NCBI GenBank assembly: GCA_018669475.1
Contig: JABHCC010000023.1
Coordinates: 90,090-154,089, forward strand
Direction: 5' to 3'
Length of the DNA: 64,000 nucleotides
Source: Bacteroidota bacterium
GTDB taxonomy: Bacteria > Bacteroidota > Bacteroidia > Bacteroidales > UBA12481
Numbering within the stretch: the first letter of the stretch is position 1; every line of letters begins with the position of its first letter. The position numbers and the translations under genes are program-made. This document shows, piece by piece, positions 11,101 through 17,432 of the stretch. The notes beneath the pieces were generated by a model, which had not been told where the DNA came from, searched no databases, and worked only from the letters and a program-made list of their open reading frames with translations.

Positions 11101-11718
11101 AGCTGACAAGGCCATGTCAAATCCCAAATCAGTACTGGCTGGATCTGCCTGATGTATCTCAACTGCCAGAGTGTTTTCACCTTCAATTAAATCTGCAGCA
11201 CTTAATGAGTAGCTATAATATCTACTTTCATCTTCACCACCAGTAGAAGTTAATGCAAGGACATCAAATCCCGTCTTTTCTGGCATATTAGAGAGCAGGA
11301 TCTTCTGCTCGTTCAAATAAACTACGGCGCCATCATCTCTGAGTAGCTCTATTTCTATAGAATTGTATTTCTCAGGATCAGGCAAATAAAACTTTTTTCT
11401 AAAATAGTAAGTTATTGTTTTGTCTGCCGGATCGTTTCCATAGAACAATTCCGTTGAAATGTCATCCTCACCGTAGCCAAATTTCCCTGCTCCATATTCC
11501 CATTCAGAAGTGCTATAATCCTCAGTCACCCATGTGGTTCCCAAATCATGGCCCTGATCATTATAATGCCAGATTGAATGGCGATTAATTAAATCTTTTA
11601 CTTCCTGCGCAGAGAGATCCATAACTGAAAAGAAACTGCATAGAATTATGATGATAATTAGAACCAGATTGATTCTAACGCAGGTCACTGAGGGTTTTAG
11701 TCCATACTTGCCCATCAT
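2101..11718 (-). CDS. Giant exported CotH-kinase / lamin-tail / beta-helix protein with T9SS sorting domain
   Basis: A 3205-residue secreted protein. A signal peptide (hydrophobic run to about residue 38, ending LSAQ) is followed by a jelly-roll-like domain (LLRDDGAVVYLN motif, about 45-205), a first lamin-tail domain (VIINEVYATNH, about 212), a chitobiase-like beta domain (YYTLNGSTPD, about 385) and a CotH kinase domain (about 440-800) with LRSSSDDWRYTLFKDG and WLLFDLDYGYS. A second jelly-roll copy (about 900-1030) and seven further lamin-tail domains follow, each opening with a motif such as ISEILYAP, LNELLAN, INEIYYN, FNEIML, INEIHYS, LNEFVAR or INEFMAR. Two right-handed beta-helix segments lie between them (about 1450-1750 and 2250-2500). 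The end (VRIYPNPVSQDLY to FIMMD) is a type A T9SS sorting domain. CotH proteins elsewhere are surface or spore protein kinases; activity here is inferred. It is probably surface-bound or released. A TAAATTTG box overlaps the stop codon of the next gene upstream. Confidence 0.88.
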   Translation of the reverse strand: MMGKYGLKPSVTCVRINLVLIIIIILCSFFSVMDLSAQEVKDLINRHSIWHYNDQGHDLGTTWVTEDYSTSEWEYGAGKFGYGEDDISTELFYGNDPADKTITYYFRKKFYLPDPEKYNSIEIELLRDDGAVVYLNEQKILLSNMPEKTGFDVLALTSTGGEDESRYYSYSLSAADLIEGENTLAVEIHQADPASTDLGFDMALSASERFPKTVIINEVYATNHSTFIEGDFNQFSDLIELYNVSDEQQDISGYFLSDDPSETEKWRIPNNIKLGPGEFVLFYADNRDTLRHTNFQLSSNGEILGLYDWQGGIVDTLIFPKQETDISYGRNPDNINENQFFSESTVGTNNGLGVNSSDRVAKPVFSIAGGIYTSGIQLSIGNVNKSGKIYYTLNGSTPDIYSHEYNSPLSINETQVVKARIIQDGVLSSLVETNTYLINEGINLPIVSIALEDDYLYNNEIGFYIDENVKDRKEWERPATFELFEEDGSLAFIANVDIRLFGRGAINFPQKSLAIFPRETDGKNYIDYPIFPSSDLQYFESFILRSSSDDWRYTLFKDGMIQSAIENQTSLDVQALKQSILFINGEYMGIHNFREKYNESYLAKHHGIDPNGIDLLYIDNDFSPAYIEIKAGDAAAYKILLNFIEHNDLTIDSNFDFVESMIDVDNFIDYISAEVLTANKSWWHNRRVWRPKVPGGKFKWLLFDLDYGYSIVDADILKSIGDNDPVFSRLITNESFRQRFIQRLAALDQTTFEENRMIHFIDSLADRIDHQINRHLEKWGGTYPGMVVDKADWAQKVEIGRYYAKNRPQYTEQYLNNYFGLSGKISTVFSVEPAEAGELLVNGKYVTGDQFNGEMYNSVAFELEALSHPGYSFESWSSGVATSSLILIPKESDWKYHELGVDLGTIWREVSFDDTDWKNGLGPLGYDNVVETEIGFGNDPDNKPSTVYFRKTINVDNPDQFDLIRIGLLRDDGAVVYVNGTEVARSNMPSGNIVYSSLATEMTPWLDESVYFEYNFSSDYMLPGDNIIAVEIHQDRVNSPDLSFDLELIGLGQGGSSTNKLVIESSVDLNITAYFSKSSQGPILISEILYAPADDIGGNQAQFVELVNFSKKTVDVSGFTFTEGINFVFPSGTVLIPNERVIICKNSSVFQAIPGKIYQWTSGDLAYDGESIVLRALSGEIADQLTYGTSAPWPLNNLLNGSSIELIHGSKDNSLAENWAASLATGGSPLLENSRYYEGIHLNELLANPVDQGYLKNLDWFEISNTGDHSVDIAGLYFSDRYDEPMKWQIDYSAPELTILEPGEFILIVADSDPEKGALHADFKLSGKSGDLTMSLATTGFITILDYIQYEIQGDGESFGRFPDGSGEWQRYDEPSPGDINLPNSKFIIAPYQIESGDQVPIYIKVLNEDGSVDQSFEGAKSLLASNVSFSPSTILCRKGVGYVLTTIEASDDFEFTIEDLDDLCFVQVKDQIPAITLLEDYNSDLTLLSGIDYLINTDLNIGQFGSLTIERGARIKLGNEVNIISNGPVEIRGSSIRPVVFMPQNEDEPWGGLWIKEQDSESELNYAFFVSGGNDFDHQFYHTETQAVIRADQADLKLSNCYVFDNIGKAFGSEFAQIKIDNCLFATSAMGPEFRNSYSEVSNSWIMDMPDPDRILDSDDADGIYFWKEYNNSVGPSIFENCVVVNVEDDAIDMLETDVIIRNCGFYDIIDKASSIGYRSIAYYDRCLVIDCNIGISSGWWSSVIVNHTTFHKTGRPLYNQRFGGVDVYNSILTNYHDQEMHDEYSLGPAFFFCLSDEQVLPGENNLQGEAEYLNSHDDNFRLLNGSPAIDSGDPLSELDPDGTRTDMGRYPYNNGTAGDVIINEIYYNAPDNQGPDDEWEFIEIFNPTSNKINVSGYKISKAVDFVFPFDTWVDAGEYLMVVADKNAYSDLECQVFEYDDGKLSNTGEVIQFISSTGDIINQIEYSDKQPWSPLADGNGFSLELSDPQENNSQAINWRSSYEVWGTPGRLNRVPDFSKISFNEIMLKNEDFFRNDADEFSSWIEIFNGSDYAVNAGGWIIKDSKILQQDQISISDPSATLIKPGGFLLLNLDGKPDLGFSHLQLNPENTGGELELYYLESDATTMQLVSKIVYDLIPENQSYACYPDGGTKWMIYDTPTPKSSNFRSSEYLRAPRIFTKNEIFPVITVLGGEKYPYPEMINQNIALDLEQDSKQTQNIVFNKGLGISWIDPGYEQSGVLKIEEDSLHVQYDEYRPIRTRNEKLGRSETWTKEHDYHITYTILIPSTATLTIKAGTRILVSKYANFVVEGNIIIEGTQEDPVIIMPLESGENWGGIQINNLNSYSSISHCFITGGGGGSPSNIGRFQDQAIVSSYADLVLDNVYLIENEGKAVYMNNSHLEMQDCVISGLASGVELEKSSSLINHCYFVDIPGTNAGVGAGDPMAILSYGEKEGTTDEILIENSYFDDLDASGIQIENQIDAIIKHSFFEGVADVAIASLSGNLYVENSAIGTSGVGIYVYGNSKAVVDHLTFHNNNEAIRIINGNIGGNNPGVQIHNSVLSESDSDIYSEGSVSLELDFTLSTELVHVGTGNILGDPVFNDQGISDYTLLPGSPCINSGDPSSAIDDDGTITEMGAYQYLGGGQSFSSLIINEIHYSPKDAQSSEFIELYNPNSFQVELAGYKITGDVNYDFPQSQVLMPYQYLVICESKEIYAARGIQCFEWDNGSLPSSSGIVRLLSADDSEIDFVIYNNSEDWTEWPNGKGPSLELKDPFMDNSFVQNWRTSYFIGGTPGEPNETAPLEELFLNEFVARSYAFYPDENGNVSDWIELYNGSSHMLNLKDVSITRDLGTPDMHILSAADDDLLFIEPNGFMVLRADDDSDAGEYHLSFMLSGSSGEIGLYLMQNGTYSLIDEISYTEQQTDVSYGRASDGYPVWQSFASPTPGASNSDNSSAISGLYINEFMARNTSVHLNNVNQYDDWIEIYNSNDEAVDIGGLFITDRSSDLEFWQIPVSSPEITTLSAKGYLMLYPSGDPDLGVQHTNFQLAGGGEYIALSQRYLGQLSVVDDIMYPAQTNNISYGRTTDAGLPWVFFNEPTPLRSNQASSGLEKSEILNNQVRIYPNPVSQDLYIQVILENASVFNMQIMNAMGETVLVLDDGSQNYPNGNFEFVVNLKSEGFKTGIYLIRILINNQVLTKRFIMMD

Positions 11719-11765
11719 CGTTAATAAGGAATTGTAATAAAACCACTAATGGCAATAATTGTTGT

Positions 11766-11773
11766 CAAATTTA
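11766..11773 (-). promoter_or_regulatory. Promoter -7 box for the giant CotH gene
   Basis: Minus-strand TAAATTTG matches the Bacteroidota -7 consensus TAnnTTTG. It overlaps the TAA stop of the upstream CotH gene and predicts a leader of about 40 bases before the ATG at 11718, so the two CotH genes may be transcribed separately. No convincing -33 TTTG was identified. Confidence 0.5.
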
Positions 11774-14700
11774 ATATTCAAGTATCATCTTCCATGCATC
11801 CCATAGATATAGTCCGACCATGCGATAAATGTAAATTCCGGGATCAAGTAATTTTCCCTGATCATCTCTTCCATCCCAATCAACAAAGTATGATCCACGC
11901 TTGAAATCCTCATCTATAAGATTCCTGACCGGATATCCTTTCATATCAAAAATGGTTAAAACGAGGTGTTGCTCAATGGCCACGTCAAACATGATTTTTG
12001 TAGATTCATAAAAAGGATTTGGAGCATTTTGATGCAGAATAAAAGGAATATTATCCGGTATATCGACTGTATCAGGATCAGCTATGTTACTGGCTCCTGG
12101 AGTCGGATATTTTTTAAACATCACCAATTCATTGCTCCCATCCGTTTCCCTACCATATGATACATTCCTCTCGATACTGGGGAAAGTCAAAGTGTCAAGC
12201 CATTGAAACTGTCCGTCAATATCACATCCAAATCCAACTTGCTCGCCTTCACTGGTGAGTCTGAATCCAACATGATCAAAGCCTAAGACAGTTTGTTCAT
12301 CAGTCCAGAATAACCTGTACTCACCTGCACCAATCATAATTGGAACAGGATCAGCTTTGCTGATAGTATGTTTTTTTGGCTCATTAAAATCATCGGTCAT
12401 ATAAAAGCCATTAATTACAACATCCTGATCACCACTATTATAAATTTCAACCCAATCTCTGAAAGCTCCGGTCTCATCTGCGTAAAAATCATAATTACGA
12501 GGCATAATTTCATTAATGACTAAATCCGGAAGGAAATTATCATCACTAAAAACTGCCACAAGCTGTGTTTTTCCAGAATAACTCTGATTCAGTACAGGAT
12601 TACTTGATTGAGTTGTTTGACCATCAGTGAATTGTACTTCAACCATCAGGTTCATATCAAAGGTAAGATCCGAACTTCCCGGAGAAACCTGATGCACCTC
12701 AACAGCCAGAACATTCTTACCATCTCTGAATGAAAACCCATTAATCTCCTCGCTATAATAGATTTTATCGTCAGATCCTGACACACCTTCAGAAGCCAAA
12801 GTACTATATTCAACAGATCCTGGCCCCATATTCATTCTGGTCATTTCCTGACCATTCAGATAAATGACTATGCCATCATCCCTCTGAACATTGATTTCGA
12901 CAGGAGCAAACTGATTTTTATCGTTTATAGTAAATTCCTTACGAAAGTATGTGGTAATATACTTGTTCCCTTCATCTGTTCCAAAATTCATTATTGTTGA
13001 AACATAGCTATGGCCATATCCAAAAACTCCATTTCCTGAAGACCATGCCAAATCATTATAATCAGTTTGATTCCAGGAGCTGGCTGGTCTGCTGCCTTTA
13101 TCCCAGTATTTCCATTCAGATCTTTTCTTTACCAGTTCGGTTATTTCACCTGCTATAAAATCAGCAACCGTAATTTCCCAATGTGAAAAGAGATATCCTG
13201 GCTTATTTAGTGCTTGTATTTCTGGTGATTGTGGCCCCAGATCTATCCATGCTGTCTTGTCTTCCACAAAGCCAAAATTATCATAAAGAATAGATCCTGA
13301 ACCCGGAGGATCGACACTCAGCTCCAGTGCAAAACTTTCTGGTTTACTAAAGAAATCCATCATTTGCTGCAGGACATACTCTCCACGTACATTAGCTATA
13401 TCACGGAAATCCTGAACATTATCCTCCCATGTTGCAAAATCCTCGATCCATGGTTGTTCAAACATACCAGATGATTCGCTGTAATATGTCCAACCATGCT
13501 CTCCGTACCACCGTTCAATATGTCTCATCATTTCAGGCCTGATAAGGTTTTGAACACTATCAATAACATGAATCATTCTATCCCTTGAAAATGTTGTGTT
13601 CATATGATAAACCATTGCTTTCCTGAATTGTTCAACAAATCCCTGATTATCCATCAGGCCCTGTAAAATATCAGTATTAGCATATTGCCAAGTAGGATCA
13701 ACAGCATTAAGGAAAACATTTATATCGCTATCAAGGAAGCCCCAGTCAAGATCATATAATATCCATCTCCACTTACCAGAGCCATCAATCTTCTGCCAGC
13801 ACTTTGTGTTTGAGCCAGGCCAGTCAAGATTTCCAACAAATATTTCAACAATGAGATAATTAATAAAGGCATTAATATCAATTCTCGAGGAGACATATTG
13901 ATAGTATTCACTAATTGACAGATCGTGATCAATAATATACCTTTCCAGAGCAACATATTCTTCATTTGTACCTGTTTTGGCATCCCAGCCACCAGCGACA
14001 AAGTCTATTTCATTCTTTCCCAATCCAAAGTTATCCTGTATGTAATCAGGTCCGATTCGTTCGCGAATATTGTGTATTCCCCAATATTCACCATTCAGGA
14101 ACATTATTGCCGGTTGATAAGCCTGCCAATCCACATCGAGGCGGTTGGCAATAATAGATTGCATCATACCGTCAGCCATCATTGTTAGTCCCCAATCATT
14201 ACCCGAGCTCCTGAGTAAAACTTCTTCAAACTCATCCAGGTTTTTAGTCTCAAAAAACTTATAATTCAATTTGCCGGGTCCTAAATCACCTTTAGCTTTG
14301 AAGCGAAGAGATTTTTGGTTTGCAGTTCTGGTTAGTCCTCCTGCAATCTCAATCCCACCATACTGACTGATTTGCTTATTCCCTTCAGCATCCCAGAATT
14401 CGCCATGAGCAATTTTCTCCCAGTTTTGCATATAATTTCCATCGGGCCACACAAATCCTCTTCCCTCAGTATAAATCCCATAGTCAAGGTGCCATAAGTT
14501 ATTTGGCTCTGTCGTAATTGAAAATACGGGCAATGAAGTAGATTCATTGATAAAATACGTATTGGTTATAATATCTGAAGGGAGATAATCCTTCTTCCAG
14601 GCCTGAAACCGAATCACAGTGGTCTTAGTTATAGTCAAAGGATTTCCAACATACAAGATGCCTGAGGGATATGGATTTGTACCATCAGTAGAATAATAAA

Positions 14701-15307
14701 CATCCCCATCTTCAGGAGAAATAAAAGAGATCGATTGAGACCCAATGTAGAATCCGCTCTCAATGTTCGGGATCGGATCAACCATTTTTGCCAGACTTCC
14801 TTCACTGGGATTAGATGATCCTGGTGTTGCATTAGCCAGGAAAATCCATTCTTCACCACCATCTCCCTTCCTTCCAAAGCTCAAATCTTCCACTTGTTCC
14901 CCAAACGACAAGGAATCAGCTATTTCACCAGATTCATCCAATAGTAAAATCATTTCTCCCGAACCACTGAGTTTAAAATTTGTATGCATTCCAAAATCAA
15001 GTCCGTCAGCCCAAATCAGAATGTGGGATTGAGGATCAATGAAAGTATTTTGCGGAAGAAACCACTTCTCAAGTTCAGTTGTATCATCTGTCAATACCCA
15101 TCCGGAGAGATCAGTCTGCTGCAGAGAAACATTATATATTTCAACCCAATCACCATATTTTGCAGAATCAGGATCAGCAATAGTGCTAGTATTTCTGGCC
15201 TGAAATTCATTGATTAACACCTGACTAAATAACATGCCCGGGAAGATGACAAGCACAATCCCAATAAAGAAAATTCTCCAAAACCTATATCCTGACACTA
15301 TACTCAT
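11771..15307 (-). CDS. Exported CotH-kinase / lamin-tail protein with C-terminal FlgD-like sorting domain
   Basis: 1178 residues. After a signal peptide (IFFIGIVLVIFPGMLFSQ) come a lamin-tail domain (VLINEFQARNTST), a chitobiase-like beta domain (VYYSTDGTNPYPSG), and a CotH domain with LLRSSGNDWGLTMMADG and WILYDLDWGFLDSD. A jelly-roll-like domain (VQRDDGIVIYLNGQEM), a second lamin-tail domain (VINEIMPRNYDFY) and a C-terminal FlgD-like or T9SS type A domain (NAPNPFYESTKI through YIYRMVGL) follow. The order is a compact version of the giant protein next door, so the two are paralogues. Their co-occurrence suggests related surface or extracellular roles; substrates are unknown. A TAACTTTG box 32 bases before the ATG supports its own promoter. 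Confidence 0.87.
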   Translation of the reverse strand: MSIVSGYRFWRIFFIGIVLVIFPGMLFSQVLINEFQARNTSTIADPDSAKYGDWVEIYNVSLQQTDLSGWVLTDDTTELEKWFLPQNTFIDPQSHILIWADGLDFGMHTNFKLSGSGEMILLLDESGEIADSLSFGEQVEDLSFGRKGDGGEEWIFLANATPGSSNPSEGSLAKMVDPIPNIESGFYIGSQSISFISPEDGDVYYSTDGTNPYPSGILYVGNPLTITKTTVIRFQAWKKDYLPSDIITNTYFINESTSLPVFSITTEPNNLWHLDYGIYTEGRGFVWPDGNYMQNWEKIAHGEFWDAEGNKQISQYGGIEIAGGLTRTANQKSLRFKAKGDLGPGKLNYKFFETKNLDEFEEVLLRSSGNDWGLTMMADGMMQSIIANRLDVDWQAYQPAIMFLNGEYWGIHNIRERIGPDYIQDNFGLGKNEIDFVAGGWDAKTGTNEEYVALERYIIDHDLSISEYYQYVSSRIDINAFINYLIVEIFVGNLDWPGSNTKCWQKIDGSGKWRWILYDLDWGFLDSDINVFLNAVDPTWQYANTDILQGLMDNQGFVEQFRKAMVYHMNTTFSRDRMIHVIDSVQNLIRPEMMRHIERWYGEHGWTYYSESSGMFEQPWIEDFATWEDNVQDFRDIANVRGEYVLQQMMDFFSKPESFALELSVDPPGSGSILYDNFGFVEDKTAWIDLGPQSPEIQALNKPGYLFSHWEITVADFIAGEITELVKKRSEWKYWDKGSRPASSWNQTDYNDLAWSSGNGVFGYGHSYVSTIMNFGTDEGNKYITTYFRKEFTINDKNQFAPVEINVQRDDGIVIYLNGQEMTRMNMGPGSVEYSTLASEGVSGSDDKIYYSEEINGFSFRDGKNVLAVEVHQVSPGSSDLTFDMNLMVEVQFTDGQTTQSSNPVLNQSYSGKTQLVAVFSDDNFLPDLVINEIMPRNYDFYADETGAFRDWVEIYNSGDQDVVINGFYMTDDFNEPKKHTISKADPVPIMIGAGEYRLFWTDEQTVLGFDHVGFRLTSEGEQVGFGCDIDGQFQWLDTLTFPSIERNVSYGRETDGSNELVMFKKYPTPGASNIADPDTVDIPDNIPFILHQNAPNPFYESTKIMFDVAIEQHLVLTIFDMKGYPVRNLIDEDFKRGSYFVDWDGRDDQGKLLDPGIYIYRMVGLYLWDAWKMILEY

Positions 15308-15338
15308 GTATACAGTTCTTCTTTTGTAACATATTATG

Positions 15339-15346
15339 CAAAGTTA
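15339..15346 (-). promoter_or_regulatory. Promoter -7 box for the 1178-residue CotH gene
   Basis: Minus-strand TAACTTTG fits TAnnTTTG exactly. Transcription would start near 15332, giving a leader of about 25 bases to the ATG at 15307. Confidence 0.5.
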
Positions 15347-15376
15347 ATAAATATCTTTTTTGGGACTCTGCTAGTA

Positions 15377-16138
15377 TTAAATTGCCTCGTGATGAAATTT
15401 TTTGATGATAATTTCAACTTCTTCCTCCCCAACGGGAGGGTTTCCTTTGTAGAGCCACAAATTTATCCGGATATTAACCTTCCTGGGTTTTCGCAATTTC
15501 TTCGGATAAACCCAGAACTTAATTGGAGTGGCAACCTGGTCATTGGCCAGAACGTGTCCATGATAACTATAAAAATTTACAAAATCAGGATACCATGAGA
15601 ATTGATGTGTAGTGTATGATCCTTCCTGCCGGATGGGAAACCGGTAACGATTACCCCGAATATGTGCGGGCTGCACCACATATTGAGCATTAGAGCGGTC
15701 AGCTGAATTACCCCATGTCGAAAACTCAATATCGACTTCCCTGTTATTATCTCCCTTGTCTGACCAGGTAAACAAACCCAAAACCACTGATGGATCCAAT
15801 TCATCCAACTGCCCGATAATCTGGAAATAGTACTTCCCATAAGCAAAATAATCCTTAGTTACCACTTCAGCACAAGTCCATCGATCATCTTCCCAGCGGA
15901 TTTTAAGGTGGAGGTTTCCATACTCATCAACCCATACATTATCAGGGGAATTACTAAACCAATTTGGTCCCGGACCTACTCGCTCCGATCCCTTCTTAAC
16001 TTTCCATTTTATCCCAGAAAACTCGATTGTGCGATCAAATGATGTTACTTTTGAATAAGGATTACAGGCCCAAACCATAGCCATCAGACAAATAATAATC
16101 CATCTTACTGAATGCTGAATAATCCTTGATCTAATCAC
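15377..16138 (-). CDS. GH16-like glycoside hydrolase family lipoprotein
   Basis: 253 residues with a lipoprotein signal (IIICLMAMVWAC, Cys as lipid site). The segment NREVDIEFSTWG matches the GH16 catalytic signature ExDxE, so both catalytic glutamates and the assisting aspartate are present. Flanking sequence (NLHLKIRWEDDRWTCAEV, then YGKYYFQIIGQLD) fits the GH16 jelly-roll. GH16 enzymes cleave beta-1,3/1,4-glucans and galactans; the substrate cannot be read from the sequence. The start codon overlaps the end of the upstream membrane-protein gene by 8 bases, so the two are probably translated from one message. The Trp-rich C-terminus ends in a basic stretch. Confidence 0.8.
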   Translation of the reverse strand: MIRSRIIQHSVRWIIICLMAMVWACNPYSKVTSFDRTIEFSGIKWKVKKGSERVGPGPNWFSNSPDNVWVDEYGNLHLKIRWEDDRWTCAEVVTKDYFAYGKYYFQIIGQLDELDPSVVLGLFTWSDKGDNNREVDIEFSTWGNSADRSNAQYVVQPAHIRGNRYRFPIRQEGSYTTHQFSWYPDFVNFYSYHGHVLANDQVATPIKFWVYPKKLRKPRKVNIRINLWLYKGNPPVGEEEVEIIIKKFHHEAI

Positions 16139-17300
16139 GTTTCAGATCTTTATAATACGTTCTCATAATCTTCCTCATAAGGGGCCTGTAATATTCATAG
16201 AAGAATTTTTCTCTGCGAAGTAAATCATTATCGTAAAACATGAAGTCAAGCCATCCTGAGCCAGCAAAATAAGCCGATCTGTCCTTAATGGGATTATCAC
16301 AGAAATCAGCACCAAAATAATAATATGGTGAAGGTCCGGTCGATTCCATCAGCGCCGGAAAACGTGTTGGTATATTAAATCTACGCAATATTGAATCACC
16401 TTTGAGGTTAGGCTCAATTTGAAAACTTGAAACGATCAGGTTACTATCATTTGCCGGAAGAGATATATCAAACCAGAATGGATAGTGGATTTTCCTGGGT
16501 AAGCCATATGTTTTTCTGCCATATCTTCCAGTATAGATATATGGTATTTCCACATTCAGATGAGTGTCAATTTCCAAAATTTCGATGGTATCATCTGATC
16601 TCACAAATACGATTCCCGCTTTTGTAAATGGCCATTTACCTCCATGCTGGGCTCTGTAATTATCGTACACCCATGCAGGGAGCTCTTCATTATCAGGATA
16701 AATCAAAGGATCAAAATATCGCCCTATCCATTCGGTCCATTCCGTATTTATCAATTTCTCAGCTTCGTGCCTAATGTATCCTGGAGTTGGGTGATGATAG
16801 AAATTAAACTCTGTAATGAGTAATTTTTGTTGAGCTTTCATCATTTGAAGAAAATGAAGCTCTTTCTCCGTTAGCCCACCGTAAATCTCTGCAGATCTTT
16901 CTTTCCACAATATTGTATCTCTGTACCATTCAAACACATACATACCGTACATATCAGTAAAATAGGTCATGTCTTTTTGATAGGCAATAGAATCAATCTG
17001 ATAATATGACAATGAGTCCAGATCTGTCACAAAGAAAGATTCACCTCTTTCAATTGGAAAAAATCCCCAATAGTCATTCTCTATATTATAGAGTTTCTTA
17101 TTGGGTTTTGAATATTTATGATGCGCCAGTAGCCAGTTAAATGATCGGTGTTCGTCCCCTTTACTAAAGAGCACTGTCTTGTCCATTATGAAAATATCAA
17201 TGGGCTTAACCGGTTTAATTAGCCAAATCAGGAAGCTCCATACCGGGATTAATAGTACCGCCACAACCAGCCATTTCAATAATTTGGGATAACGCCTCAT
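16131..17300 (-). CDS. Membrane-anchored protein of unknown function
   Basis: 389 residues with one N-terminal membrane segment (KWLVVAVLLIPVWSFLIWLI, residues 9-28); the rest is presumably periplasmic. It is rich in Tyr, Trp and Phe (for example YYYFGADFCDN and FFYEYYRPLM) and has a central sheet-like region (GIVFVRSDDTIEILEID). I do not recognise a family. Its last codons overlap the start of the GH16-like lipoprotein gene, which argues for a shared function, possibly at an envelope polysaccharide. The upstream 130 bases carry AT-rich sequence with only near-matches to a promoter box. Confidence 0.7.
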   Translation of the reverse strand: MRRYPKLLKWLVVAVLLIPVWSFLIWLIKPVKPIDIFIMDKTVLFSKGDEHRSFNWLLAHHKYSKPNKKLYNIENDYWGFFPIERGESFFVTDLDSLSYYQIDSIAYQKDMTYFTDMYGMYVFEWYRDTILWKERSAEIYGGLTEKELHFLQMMKAQQKLLITEFNFYHHPTPGYIRHEAEKLINTEWTEWIGRYFDPLIYPDNEELPAWVYDNYRAQHGGKWPFTKAGIVFVRSDDTIEILEIDTHLNVEIPYIYTGRYGRKTYGLPRKIHYPFWFDISLPANDSNLIVSSFQIEPNLKGDSILRRFNIPTRFPALMESTGPSPYYYFGADFCDNPIKDRSAYFAGSGWLDFMFYDNDLLRREKFFYEYYRPLMRKIMRTYYKDLKRD

Positions 17301-17432
17301 GATTCAAGAGTTTTAATTAATAGAGCTACAACACAACAATCCCCTCAAAAGCTAAAAATATAGCAATTTTCATGTGTTTTTTGATGGCTGTGGAATTACT
17401 TTTAAACGGTTTTATTCACACTCAAATATCCA

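Noticed and set aside
2101..11718. Many open frames on both strands inside the giant CotH gene
   Set aside because: They have no domain signatures, signal peptides or promoters and are shadows of a gene with clear domains throughout.
17301..17432. Possible tRNA or small RNA in this gap
   Set aside because: No cloverleaf, T-loop motif or terminator hairpin is visible; the sequence is AT-rich with only a near-match to a promoter box.
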